Source: Pistricoccus aurantiacus (GTDB lineage Bacteria; Pseudomonadota; Gammaproteobacteria; Pseudomonadales; Halomonadaceae). Taken from it: 64,000 nt of DNA. The stretch's first letter is position 1; every line of letters begins with the position of its first letter. This document shows positions 1-12,800 of this stretch, piece by piece. The translations under genes were made by a program, and so were the position numbers. The stretch lies in assembly GCF_007954585.1 (NCBI RefSeq), contig NZ_CP042382.1, forward strand, positions 1,674,001-1,738,000. Reading direction: 5' to 3'. The notes under the pieces are model-generated. The model was given only the letters and a program-made list of their open reading frames with translations. It was not told the DNA's origin and did not search any database.

Positions 1-70
1 CTTGAGCCGTTGATCCGCTGCGCGGCCGCCTCGGCGGTCGCGTCGAGCAAGATTCAGAAGGAGCGCGACC

Positions 71-78
<8 letters not shown>
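1..78 (+). other. Window edge, end of an upstream gene unresolved
   Basis: Frame 1 is open from base 1 to a TAG at 76-78 and could be the last 25 codons of an upstream gene overlapping aceF by 8 bases. The other two forward frames close at once (TGA at 3-5 and at 11-13), so the upstream gene, by synteny expected to be aceE, could equally end there. The residues seen in frame 1 do not resemble an AceE C-terminus that I recognise. AGAAGGAG at 57-63 is the ribosome binding site of aceF. Confidence 0.25.
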
Positions 79-2960
<2,882 letters not shown>

Positions 2961-2963
2961 ACG

Positions 2964-3668
2964 ATGACCTGCTTGCTGGCGTTGGACGCCTCCACCAGCG
3001 CCTGTTCCGCGGCGCTGGTGCGTCGCCAGACAGGACAGGAAGATGAACTGCTGTCCCGTTATGCTCTCGCGCCGCGGGAACATACCCAGCGCTTGATGCC
3101 GATGGTCGATGAACTGCTGGCGGAGGCAGGGATCGACCTGAGTGATATCGACGCCTTGGCTTACGGTCGTGGTCCCGGCTCGTTCACCGGTTTGCGCATC
3201 GCCGCCGGCGTGGCTCAGGGGCTCGCCTTCGGACTCGAGCGTCCACTGGTGGGTGTCTCGACCCTGGCGGCCTTGGCACTGGGAACCCATCGCCGTCACG
3301 GCTATCGCTATCTGATACCGGCCCTGGACGCGCGCATGGGGGAAATCTACGTGGCGGCCTACGATTGCGGGAGCGGTGAGCCCATCGCGCTGCTCGAAGA
3401 AGCGGTGCTGCCACCCTCGGCGCTTTCCTTGCCCCCGGGGATGGATGATATCGAGTGGATCGGCGTGGGGTCCGGCTGGACGCTGTGGGAAGAGATGCCG
3501 CCGGCGGTGCTTGCAGGTATCGCTCGGCATCTGGTCGAACCCCAGCCCCAGGCGGAGGATATGGCGTTGCTGGGATTGCGGCAGTTCGAGAACGGCGAAG
3601 GCCGGCCCGCTCATCAGGTACAGCCGATTTACCTGCGTGATCGGGTCGCCTGGCAGAAGAATCGATGA
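2964..3668 (+). CDS. tsaB: tRNA threonylcarbamoyladenosine biosynthesis protein TsaB
   Basis: Partner of TsaD and TsaE in forming t6A37 in ANN-decoding tRNAs. The 234-residue protein begins with [15 protein letters not shown], the ASKHA-fold opening of the TsaB family. It also carries the conserved [13 protein letters not shown] and [19 protein letters not shown] segments. It lies between adk and rsmJ and its TGA overlaps the rsmJ start (ATGA at 3665-3668), suggesting translational coupling. Confidence 0.94.
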
Positions 3669-4372
3669 TGTCCGAATCGATAGCCGCTGAAGAGGGCGTC
3701 GCGCTGGTATTGAGGCGCGACGAGCAGGGGGCGATGGTATTGGCGGGAAATGCCGACCGCTACGGCAAGCCGCTGAAGGTGGATTTCGTCGGCGGTCGAG
3801 CGGCCCATCGACGCCGCTTCGGCGGCGGCCGAGGTCAACTGGTGGCCAAGGCCTGCGGGCTCGGCAGGGCCGAATCCCCTCAGGTGGTCGATGCCACTGC
3901 CGGCCTGGGACGTGATGCCTTCGTGCTAGCGAGTCTCGGCGCTCGGGTGCTGATGATCGAGCGGGTGCCGATGATCTTCGCCCTGCTCGAAGACGGTCTG
4001 GCCCGCGCCCGGCTGGCGCCGGAAACCGCCGCCATCGCGAAACGCCTGCAGTTGATTCGAGGTGACGCCTCGCGAGAAATGAGTGAGCTGATCCGCAGCG
4101 TCGGGATCGAGCCTCAGGTCATTCATCTCGACCCCATGTTTCCCCATCGGGAAAAATCCGCGCTGGTGAAAAAGGAAATGCGCGTTTTTCAGGAGTTGGC
4201 AGGAAGTGACGCGGACGCGCCGCGACTGCTGGAAGCGGCGCTGGATCTGGCTACCCATCGGGTGGCGGTCAAGCGTCCGCGCCGAGCGCCGGCCTTGCAT
4301 GGTCCCAAGCCGCAGCATGTGATCGAAGGCAAGACTAGCCGCTACGACCTGTACGTGCACCGCGCGCTCTAG
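3665..4372 (+). CDS. rsmJ: 16S rRNA (guanine1516-N2)-methyltransferase RsmJ
   Basis: SAM-dependent methyltransferase that modifies G1516 of 16S rRNA. In 235 residues the SAM-binding motif [13 protein letters not shown] and the motif IV-like [12 protein letters not shown] are clear. The latter is diagnostic for the RsmJ (YhiQ) family. The start is either ATG 3665 or the adjacent ATG 3668; both overlap the tsaB stop. The length is slightly shorter than the E. coli protein (about 250). Confidence 0.92.
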
Positions 4373-4393
4373 AGAAAGAGTACGAGACTAGCG

Positions 4394-5515
4394 ATGCAAG
4401 GATGCTGGCGAGAGGGCAATCGCTTTGTGCTGCTGCCGGAAGGCAGCTGCTTCCTGCCGACCATGTTCGAGGCGCTATCGCAAGCGCGGCGATGGATTTT
4501 GGTCGAACTGTACCTGATGGAATCCGGGGTATTGGCGACCCGGTTGATCGATGCCTTGATCGAGGCCGCGAATCGGGGCGTCACGGTACTGCTGATGCTC
4601 GATGGCTTCGGGTCCTGGAAGCTTTCCTCCGGCGACCGGCGTCGTCTGAGCGAAAGTGGTATCGCCCTGCGTTTCTTCAACCCGTTGGCGCTCAAGTCGC
4701 TGACTCGCAATCTGACCCGGGATCATCGCAAGCTGGTGATCGTCGACGGGCGCGTGGCCTTTACCGGTGGCTTCGGCGCGGTGGATGCCTTCATGGACGC
4801 CTGGTTCGAAGTGGCGGTACGCATCGAAGGGCCGGTGATAAACGACTGGTTCAAGCTGTTCGCCGACCTGTGGGATTCGCAGCTGACCCAAGGGTCGGGA
4901 AAGGCAACCCTGGTGCACGAACTTGCCAGCGAACCCGTCGAGGCGTGCTATGGCAATGCCATGCGGGGTCGGGTCATGTGGGGAAAAGGCTACCGCTATC
5001 AGGCCATTCGCCGCTCCCTGCAGCGACGTGTCGTCAAGGCGCGCCAGCGTATCTGGCTGTGCACGCCCTATTTCGTGCCGACCTTGAGTCTGCGCCTTCG
5101 CCTGGCAAAAGCGGCGAGTCGCGGTGTCGATGTGCGCCTGCTGCTGCCGGGTTCGATCAACGACAACCCAGGGGTACGTTACGCGGGCCACCGATTCTAT
5201 CAGCGTCTGCTCAAGTCGGGCGTGCGTATCCACGAATTTCAGCCGACCTTCATTCATGCGAAGTTTTCCCTGGTGGACGACTGGTGTTCGATCGGCTCCT
5301 GCAACTTCGATCACTGGAGCCTGCAGTGGAATCTCGAAGCCAATCAGGAAATACAGGATTCGGGGTTCGCCAATCGCGTGCGGGAGCTCTTCGAGCGCAA
5401 CTTCGCCGCAAGCCGGGAAATCGAGCTGACTGACTGGTTGCGACGGTCCTGGCATCAACGGTTGAGGGAATGGTTGTTCGGTACCCTCAACGCCTGGCTG
5501 ACCCGACTCAAGTGA
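4394..5515 (+). CDS. clsB: Cardiolipin synthase-like phospholipase D family protein (ClsB type)
   Basis: Predicted to form cardiolipin from phosphatidyl lipids at the inner membrane. The 373 residues carry two HKD motifs: HRKLVIVD (H111, K113, D118) followed by TGG, and HAKFSLVD (H288, K290, D295) followed by IGSCNFD. No N-terminal transmembrane pair is present, which matches ClsB (YbhO) rather than ClsA. The gene is convergent with the UPF0149 gene, 12 bases apart. Membership in the PLD synthase group is secure; the ClsB subtype is inferred from length and topology. Confidence 0.85.
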   Translation: MQGCWREGNRFVLLPEGSCFLPTMFEALSQARRWILVELYLMESGVLATRLIDALIEAANRGVTVLLMLDGFGSWKLSSGDRRRLSESGIALRFFNPLALKSLTRNLTRDHRKLVIVDGRVAFTGGFGAVDAFMDAWFEVAVRIEGPVINDWFKLFADLWDSQLTQGSGKATLVHELASEPVEACYGNAMRGRVMWGKGYRYQAIRRSLQRRVVKARQRIWLCTPYFVPTLSLRLRLAKAASRGVDVRLLLPGSINDNPGVRYAGHRFYQRLLKSGVRIHEFQPTFIHAKFSLVDDWCSIGSCNFDHWSLQWNLEANQEIQDSGFANRVRELFERNFAASREIELTDWLRRSWHQRLREWLFGTLNAWLTRLK

Positions 5516-5527
5516 TTGCCGCTCGCT

Positions 5528-6160
5528 TTATCGCTTGCGGGTCGAGCGCTTCTTGCGCGCGGTGGGCTTGGGCTTTTCCGGCGGCACGCGGTAGTGAAGG
5601 TAAAGATCCAGCACGAGGTCCGGCAGTTGGCTCACCAGGGCTTCCAGGCGTTGGGTGTCCGCGATGAAATCTTGCATGTCCGGCTCCTCGTCGAACAGCC
5701 CGGATAGCGCCATGAACGGCAGCAGCAGGGCGGCGACGTTTTCCTCGTCCTCCGCGAACCAGGCGGCCTCGTCCAGAAAGACCCCTTCCATGAAGCCGGC
5801 GCACCAGTCGCCGATTGGTGTTTCCTCCGGCGCCAGTCCATCCAGGGTGAGTTCGAAAGGCAGTTCCGGAAGCTGCCCGAGCTCCAGCGCCTGGGCGGCC
5901 TTGACCTTGAGAGTTTCCAGCAGTGCAAGAATTTCATCGCGCTCTTGCTCGTCGGCAAACGCCGGCTCGCCCTGGAAGAGTTCGCCTATCCAATGAGCGG
6001 CGCTGAGCGCCGTGGGCGCAACGGCCAGGGCGACGAGAAAACCATGGGCGCCAATCACATCCAGTGCATCCGTGGGGGCGCGGTCGGACTCGAGAAAATC
6101 GTCCAGGCGCTCGAAGTCGGCGTCCATGAGTAGCGGTTGATAAACGTTGGTATCGGCCAT
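5528..6160 (-). CDS. UPF0149 (YgfB/YecA) family protein
   Basis: The 210-residue acidic helical protein matches the YgfB/YecA fold: LDDFLES, GAHGFLVALAVAP, the central WCAGFMEGVF and FMALSGLFDE segments. The molecular function is unclear in this family. The frame extends upstream to 6217, but the start at 6160 (MADTNVYQ) fits the domain better. The upstream extension would be a basic stretch overlapping the divergent SprT gene region. The C-terminus ends in a very basic tail (KPKPTARKKRSTRKR) instead of the SEC-C metal-binding motif seen in YecA proteins. Confidence 0.82.
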   Translation of the reverse strand: MADTNVYQPLLMDADFERLDDFLESDRAPTDALDVIGAHGFLVALAVAPTALSAAHWIGELFQGEPAFADEQERDEILALLETLKVKAAQALELGQLPELPFELTLDGLAPEETPIGDWCAGFMEGVFLDEAAWFAEDEENVAALLLPFMALSGLFDEEPDMQDFIADTQRLEALVSQLPDLVLDLYLHYRVPPEKPKPTARKKRSTRKR

Positions 6161-6228
6161 GGCAACTGTTGTCCGTGAAAGAGAGCGATGCTTTACGCGA
6201 CGTTTCCGGCTGGGCATTCTATCACTCT

Positions 6229-6768
6229 ATGCCTACTCCGATCCCTCTTCCCCTTGGGTTGACCGACGCAACCTCGATCGACGAATCGACGCTTGCAGAC
6301 CTGCTCGAGCGCCAGATCGACGTCGCCTGGCGGCGTTGTCTCGAGGTCTTTCCGGGACTGCCACGCCCCGGGGTATGGATGGATCTAAAGGGCAAAAGCG
6401 CCGGCCAGGCACATTTTGGCCGCGGCGGGCTGCGCTTCAACGCTTTGCTCTATCGAGAAAATCCCCGCCGCTTTCTTCTGGAAGTGGTGCCTCACGAAAT
6501 GGCTCATTGGCTGGTTCGGCATCTCGAGAACGGCGAGCGTTTTCGGCCCCACGGTCCGGAATGGCAGACCGTGATGCGCCAGCTGTTCGGTCTGGAACCC
6601 AAGGTGACTCATGATTTCGATACCTGCCGGGCGAGCCCCGCGCCCTATCGTTATCGATGCGTCTGTCGGGAGCATGTTTTTAGCGTTCGTCGCCATCGTC
6701 TGGTTCTCAAGGGTCGACGCTACCGTTGCCGACACTGCGGCGAGCATCTGGTTCAAGCGCCTCTGTAA
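6229..6768 (+). CDS. sprT: SprT-like zinc metalloprotease-fold protein
   Basis: SprT-family protein with the zinc motif HEMAHWLVRH (H89, E90, H93). A C-terminal zinc ribbon is made of CVC and CRHC pairs (YRCVCRE, YRCRHCGE). Length is 179 residues from ATG 6229, near the E. coli SprT length of about 165. An upstream in-frame TTG at 6169 would add 20 poorly conserved residues, and no convincing ribosome binding site favours either start. The cellular role of bacterial SprT is not well defined. It is transcribed divergently from the UPF0149 gene. Confidence 0.85.
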   Translation: MPTPIPLPLGLTDATSIDESTLADLLERQIDVAWRRCLEVFPGLPRPGVWMDLKGKSAGQAHFGRGGLRFNALLYRENPRRFLLEVVPHEMAHWLVRHLENGERFRPHGPEWQTVMRQLFGLEPKVTHDFDTCRASPAPYRYRCVCREHVFSVRRHRLVLKGRRYRCRHCGEHLVQAPL

Positions 6769-6905
6769 AGCCATTGAAATTGTCTTTAACCTATTGTTGT
6801 AAAAAGAAAAATGGTTGCTACCAATGTCTAAGGGGAAAGCCTTCATGCGGAGGTATATGCTAAAGGTAACCCGATGCGGTGATAGTCACGGTGGATCCGT
6901 GAATA

Positions 6906-6933
6906 TTGACGTCAGGCACGCGTTATCTATCTT
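6906..6933 (+). promoter_or_regulatory. Candidate sigma-70 promoter of acs
   Basis: TTGACG at 6906-6911 and TATCTT at 6928-6933 are separated by 16 bases, 47 bases before the acs ATG. The 136 bases upstream of it (6769-6905) hold no gene and include a short inverted repeat CACGG-N5-CCGTG at about 6889-6903. Confidence 0.45.
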
Positions 6934-6980
6934 GTATTAACTCCCTTGCATAAATCCGTTTCCCATACAGAGGCGTTTTC

Positions 6981-8930
6981 ATGACTGAACAACATAAAGA
7001 TATCTATCCGGTACGCGACGAATTCGCTCAGCAAGCCTGGATCGACCGAGATGCCTATCAGAAGCTCTATCGGCAATCCATTGACGATCCAGACAGCTTC
7101 TGGGCGGAGCAAGCCAAGCGCATCGACTGGATCAAGACGCCGACCAAGATCAAGAACACCAAGTTTTCCGCCAGCGACGTCGATATCCGCTGGTTCGAGG
7201 ATGGCACGCTGAATGCCTGTTACAACTGTCTCGATCGTCACCTGGAAAAGCGCGGCAACCAGACAGCGATCATCTGGGAGGGTGACGATCCCAAGGATGA
7301 CAAGACCCTGACCTATCGCGAGCTTTACGAGCGGACTTGCCAGATGGCCAACGCGCTCAAGGAGTTAGGCATCAAGAAGGGTGACACGGTAACCCTGTAC
7401 ATGCCGATGATTCCGGAAGCGGCCATGGCCATGCTGGCCTGTGCGCGTATCGGGGCGGTGCATTCCGTGGTGTTCGGCGGATTCTCGCCGGATGCCTTGG
7501 CACAGAGAATCAACGGCGCCCAGAGCAAGGTCGTGATCACCGCGGACGAATCCGCCCGGGGGGGCAAGTTCGTGCCGCTCAAGGACAACGTCGACGCCGC
7601 CCTGACCCGGGATGGCACCGACGTGGTGGAAAGCGTGCTGGTGGTCAAGCGTACCGGCGGGGAAATCGACTGGAACGAGCGGGATATCTGGTTCCACGAA
7701 CTGGTGGACAAGCAGGACAAGGACTGCCCGGTGGAAGAAATGGCCGCGGAAGATCCGTTATTTATCCTTTACACTTCGGGTTCCACCGGCGCTCCAAAGG
7801 GAATGATGCATACCACCGGCGGCTATCTGACCTTCGCCGCGATAACGCATCAATACGTCTTCGATTACCACGAAGGTGATGTCTACTGGTGTACTGCAGA
7901 CGTGGGCTGGGTAACCGGTCACAGCTACATCGTCTATGGCCCCCTGGCCAACGGCGCCATTACTCTGATGTTCGAAGGGGTACCCAGCTACCCGACCCCA
8001 GGACGCATGGGTGAGATCGTCGATAAGCACCAGGTCAATATTCTTTACACTGCTCCCACGGCAATTCGCGCGCTGCGAGCCCACGGCGATGACGTGATGG
8101 CTTCCAGCAAGCGCGAGAGCCTGAAACTGCTGGGCAGCGTCGGCGAACCCATCAACCCGGAAGCCTGGGAATGGTATTACCGAATCATCGGTAACTCGAA
8201 GTGCCCGATCGTCGATACCTGGTGGCAGACGGAGAACGGCGGCATCCTGATTTCCCCGTTGCCCGGGGCCACGGATCTCAAGCCCGGGTGCGCCACCAAC
8301 CCCTTCTTCGGGGTCAAGCCTGGCGTGGTGGACAACGACGGCAATCTGCTCGAAGGCGCCACGGAAGGCAATCTGGTGATCCTGGACGCCTGGCCAGGGA
8401 TTGCTCGCTCGATCTGGAACGATCATGAGCGCTTCATCCAGACATACTTCTCCACCTATGACGGCATGTATTTCACCGGTGACGGCTGCCGCCGCGACGA
8501 GGACGGCGACTATTGGATCACCGGTCGGGTCGACGATGTGCTGAATATTTCCGGACACCGTATGGGTACCGCGGAAATCGAATCCTCCCTGGTCGCCCAC
8601 GAAGCGGTAGCGGAAGCGGCGGTAGTCGGCTTCCCCCACGATATCAAGGGGCAGGGCATCTACATCTATGTGACTCTCAATGACGATTTCGATCCTTCCG
8701 ACGAACTCAAGAAGGAACTGGTTCAGTGGGTGCGCAAGGATATCGGTCCCATCGCTTCGCCGGATGTCATTCAGTGGACGCCGGATCTGCCCAAGACCCG
8801 CTCCGGCAAGATCATGCGGCGCATTCTGCGCAAGATCGCCGCCAACGAGACCGAGGGCCTGGGCGACACCAGCACTTTGTCGAATCCGGCGGTGGTGGAA
8901 GAGCTGATCGCCAACCGTGTCAATCGCTGA
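6981..8930 (+). CDS. acs: Acetyl-CoA synthetase
   Basis: Activates acetate to acetyl-CoA via acetyl-AMP in the cytoplasm. The 649-residue protein is full length. It has the adenylate-forming motif [14 protein letters not shown] and the A8 hinge region [13 protein letters not shown]. The C-terminal [11 protein letters not shown] carries the catalytic lysine K610, which in this family is controlled by acetylation. It is followed by a terminator and then by the response regulator gene crbR. The neighbouring CrbS/CrbR system is the known regulator of acs in vibrios and pseudomonads, so control by it is likely here. Confidence 0.98.
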   Translation: MTEQHKDIYPVRDEFAQQAWIDRDAYQKLYRQSIDDPDSFWAEQAKRIDWIKTPTKIKNTKFSASDVDIRWFEDGTLNACYNCLDRHLEKRGNQTAIIWEGDDPKDDKTLTYRELYERTCQMANALKELGIKKGDTVTLYMPMIPEAAMAMLACARIGAVHSVVFGGFSPDALAQRINGAQSKVVITADESARGGKFVPLKDNVDAALTRDGTDVVESVLVVKRTGGEIDWNERDIWFHELVDKQDKDCPVEEMAAEDPLFILYTSGSTGAPKGMMHTTGGYLTFAAITHQYVFDYHEGDVYWCTADVGWVTGHSYIVYGPLANGAITLMFEGVPSYPTPGRMGEIVDKHQVNILYTAPTAIRALRAHGDDVMASSKRESLKLLGSVGEPINPEAWEWYYRIIGNSKCPIVDTWWQTENGGILISPLPGATDLKPGCATNPFFGVKPGVVDNDGNLLEGATEGNLVILDAWPGIARSIWNDHERFIQTYFSTYDGMYFTGDGCRRDEDGDYWITGRVDDVLNISGHRMGTAEIESSLVAHEAVAEAAVVGFPHDIKGQGIYIYVTLNDDFDPSDELKKELVQWVRKDIGPIASPDVIQWTPDLPKTRSGKIMRRILRKIAANETEGLGDTSTLSNPAVVEELIANRVNR

Positions 8931-8960
8931 TCCCGAGGTTTTTTTCGACACCTCTCACAG

Positions 8961-8984
8961 CCGGCCTTCGGGCCGGTTTTTCGT
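8961..8984 (+). terminator. Rho-independent terminator after acs
   Basis: CCGGCC-TTCG-GGCCGG stem-loop (8961-8976) is followed by TTTTTCGTT, a classic UUCG tetraloop terminator. Confidence 0.9.
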
Positions 8985-9148
8985 TGTGTTTGATTCGGCG
9001 ATCCAATAGAGCGGCGTTCAGCGTATTAGCGTTGGCGAGTATGGTTGGGAATCCTCGGTCCATAGGGTAACATCCTATAACCGAACGGCGAATTGACACG
9101 GGTGTAGCTGAGGCACCCTTCGCTACCAAAGGAACCGGAGGAGACTCG

Positions 9149-9811
9149 ATGGCCCTTGCCCAGAAATTCATCGTTGCCGATGACCACCCGCTGTTTCGCG
9201 CCGCCCTGACCCAGGCGCTGCGGCAGCTGGCGCCGCGAGCGGAAATTCTCGAGGCGGACAGCATGGCAGCAACCAATGACGTGGTAATTCGCCATCCCGA
9301 CGCGGACTTGATCCTGCTGGACCTTCATATGCCCGGCGCTCATGGCTTTTCGGGGCTTATTCAACTGCGCGGACAGGCTCCGGACGTGCCGGTCGCCGTG
9401 GTATCTGGCAGCGACGAACCCTATGTGGTGCGTCGCGCCATCGATTACGGCGCCTCCGGTTTCATTCCCAAATCGTCCACCCTTGAGTTGATCGCCAAGG
9501 CGGTGGGAGAAATTCTAGAAGGCGAGGTCTGGCTACCGCCGGACATGGCTCAGTCTCTAGGAGAGGTCAACGAGGAAGAAACCAAGTTTGCCGCCGCTAT
9601 CGCTTCCTTGACGCCCCAGCAGTTCCGAGTGCTCAACATGCTTACGGAAGGCTTGCTCAACAAGCAGATCGCCTACGAATTATCCGTCTCTGAAGCGACC
9701 ATCAAGGCGCACGTGACGGCGATTCTCAGAAAGCTCGGCGTGCATTCCCGCACCCAGGCGGTGATTGCCGCACAAAAACTCGAGATCGAGCCTCCCAAGG
9801 TCGAATCCTGA
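9149..9811 (+). CDS. crbR: LuxR-family response regulator CrbR (ErdR)
   Basis: Cytoplasmic response regulator of 220 residues. The N-terminal receiver domain has acidic pocket D11-D12, phospho-acceptor D58 in LILLDLHMPG and K108. A C-terminal LuxR/FixJ helix-turn-helix follows (LTPQQFRVLNMLTEG, NKQIAYELSVSEATIKAHV). The ATG has GGAGGAG just upstream. The gene sits between acs and the convergent kinase crbS. This is the established arrangement of CrbS/CrbR in Vibrio and MxtR/ErdR in Pseudomonas, where the regulator activates acs. The assignment rests on domain type plus this context. An ATAGG-N7-CCTAT inverted repeat at 9062-9078 in the promoter region could be an operator. Confidence 0.88.
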   Translation: MALAQKFIVADDHPLFRAALTQALRQLAPRAEILEADSMAATNDVVIRHPDADLILLDLHMPGAHGFSGLIQLRGQAPDVPVAVVSGSDEPYVVRRAIDYGASGFIPKSSTLELIAKAVGEILEGEVWLPPDMAQSLGEVNEEETKFAAAIASLTPQQFRVLNMLTEGLLNKQIAYELSVSEATIKAHVTAILRKLGVHSRTQAVIAAQKLEIEPPKVES

Positions 9812-9826
9812 CCGAAGCTCAGACTT

Positions 9827-12800
9827 TCAAGAAGGTTGGCGCTGGCTGCGGCTGGCCTGCAACGCACGGGTCAGCAGCGCTCGTAATGCCGCGGGGCGCA
9901 CCGGCTTGAGCAACATGTGATAGCCGCTGCGCTTGATTTCCTCGGCGACTTCCAAGGTGCGGTCCGCAGTGATCAGGATGCCCGGCACTTCACCGCTCAG
10001 CCGCTCGCTCAAGGCTTCCAGGGCCATCAGACCGGTGACCTCGTTATCCAGATGGTAATCCGCGAGAATCGCGTCCGGATCCTGATCCAGATGGCGCAGA
10101 ATGGATTTTGCGCCGCCGATCGAAGTGGCGGTGAATACCTCGCAATCCCAGCCGGAAAGCATCGCCTTCATGCCTTCCAGGATCAGACTTTCGTTGTCGA
10201 TGCACAGGATGCGTGCTCCCGCCAGATGATTCCCCTTGCGCCGAAGGGCTTCGTGCTCCTTGATCGGGGACGCCAACTGAGCGGCTACCCGAGGAACGCT
10301 GACCGAGAAAGCCGTTCCCTGACCCTCCCAGGAGCGCACCCGGATGGAATGGTTCAGTACCCGGCTCATGCGATCGGCGATGGACAGGCCGAGACCGAGT
10401 CCTTTTTCGCTTTCCTGATGGCGGGTCGCTTGATCCAGGCGTCGAAATTCCTGAAAGATTTCCACCTGCTTAGACTCGGGAATCCCTGGCCCGCTGTCCC
10501 ATACCTCGATGGAAAAGCGCTCGCCGTGATGCCGGCAACCCAGCAGCACTCGACCGTGTCGAGTATAGCGAATGGCGTTGGAGAGAAAGTTCTGCACGAT
10601 ACGACGCAGCATCTGCGGGTCGCTATCGACCCAGCCGGAGGTGGCGACCACTTCCAGGTCGAGCCCGCGATCTTCCGCCATGACCGCGAATTCCGCCTGC
10701 AGCGGAGCGAAGATATCCGCCAGGGCAAAATGGCTACGCCGCGGGGTCAGGGCGCCGGCATCCAGCTTGGAAATATCCAGCAGCGTACTGAGCAGCTCTT
10801 CCGCCGCCTGTAGCGAATTGTCGATATGTCCAGTGGTGCGTTTGAGTTCATCGGTGGCTACCTGCTGGGAAAGCGCCGAGGTAAACAGTCGCGCTGCGTT
10901 CAAAGGCTGGAGCAGATCGTGACTGGCTGCCGCCAGAAAGCGGGTCTTGGAGGCGTTGGCATCCTCGGCGATCTGTTTTGCCTGGCGCAGGGCCATTTCC
11001 GCCTCGGCGCGCACGCGGTTTTCCTGACGCAGGGCGGCATTGGCTTCGGATAGCGCCTGGGTGCGCTCACGCACCCGCTCTTCCAGATTCTCGTTGGTTT
11101 CCTTGAGGGCGATCTCCGCCTGACGCCGTTCGGTGATGTCCTGATAGAGCGCGAAGAAGCCCAGGATATTGTCGCCTTCGCCAAAATGCGGCGTATAGGT
11201 CACCAGCATGTAGCGCAGACCGTTCTGCTTGTCCTGCAGGGAAATCTCGAAGCTCACCCGCTCGCCAGCCAGGGCCCGCGCCATCCAGGGGGCTCGCTCA
11301 TCCGCGATCCGAGGAGAGATCACGCTTTCCACCCGCTTGCCGATCACCGCCTGGCGATCCACGTCAAACGCTCTTTCATAAGCACGATTGGTGAAAAGGT
11401 AGCGACATTCCTTGTCGAAGTAAGCGATCAGGGCCGGCACGTTGTCCGTGTAGATACGAATGTTGTTTTCCGAGCGAATCAGCGCTTCTTCCGTGCGCTT
11501 TTGCCGGGTGATGTCCTGATAGGTATAGACGAAACCGCCACCGGGCATCGGGTTGCCCTGCACCTCCAGCACGCTACCGTCCTGGCGATAGCGTACGTAG
11601 TTGTGTGGCTGCCCCTGGCGAATGTTATCCAGCAGCAGTGCCACCTGTTCTTCCGAATCCCCCGGGCCGTATTCGCCGTTGTAGGCGTTGTAGCGAAAGA
11701 TCTTGTCGATGGGCGCGCCGACCCGAATCAAGTGGTCGGGAAAATGGAAGAGTTCCAGATAGCGTTGATTCCACACCACCAGGCGCAGACGCTGATCCAC
11801 CACGCTGATGCCCTGATTGATATTCTCGATGGTAGCCTGGAGCAGGGCGCGATTGAATTCCAATACCTGGGAGGCCTCGTCGACGATGGAGATCACGTCC
11901 GAGATGCCGATGCCCCGGCCCTGCAGCGCGGAGTTGATGACGATCCGCGCGGAAGAAGCGCCCAGCACCGACGCCAGAAAGCGCTCGGTGAACTGGATGA
12001 CGTCGATGGAGGCGCGCTGGGTGTCCTCCAGGGGCTTGCCACTGCGCCGAGCGTCGCTACGCCGGGCATAGTCCGCGAAGCCGCGCTCGACCTGCTCCGC
12101 TCCCAAGAAGCGCTGACACAATACCTTGAGATCCCCCACGGTGGTGGTGCCGGCCCAGGGGCGGTTGACCAGGGTCTGGCGGGTTTCGACGCTGTCCACG
12201 AACAATGATGCCTGAATGCGCTCCACCACCCGCTGCGAGGTCATCTGGGAAACGAAGATATAGCAGAATAGGTTGAGTCCGAGAGACAGCATGACACCGT
12301 GGGTGAAGGGATCGCCGATATTGATGCCGAACAGGGAGATCGGCGATAGCCAGAACAGGCCCAGAGGGCCGTCCGCCAGCCAGCCGCCGGGCAGGACGCC
12401 TGCATTGACAAGCGCTGGCACCATCAGGGTGTAGGCCCAGATCGCGAAGCCCACGTTCATGCCGACGATCACCCCCAGCCGGTTGCCGCGTTTCCAGTAG
12501 AGCCCGCCCAGCACCGGCGGTGCGAACTGCGCCGCGGCGGCGAAGGACAGCATGCCGCTGGTGGCCAGGGTGCTGTACTCGCCGATCAGCTGATAGAAGC
12601 CGTAGGCCAGCGCAAGGATGACGGCGATGGTGACGCGGCGGGTGCGCAATACCAGGCGCCCGTAGTCCTGGGCCTTGGTATCGAACCAGCGCAGCCGGAA
12701 CAGGGCCGGAATGACGATTTCGTTGGAAATCATGATAGAGATGGCCACTGCGGCGACGATCACCATGCCCGTGGCGGCGGAGAACCCGCCGATGAAGGTC

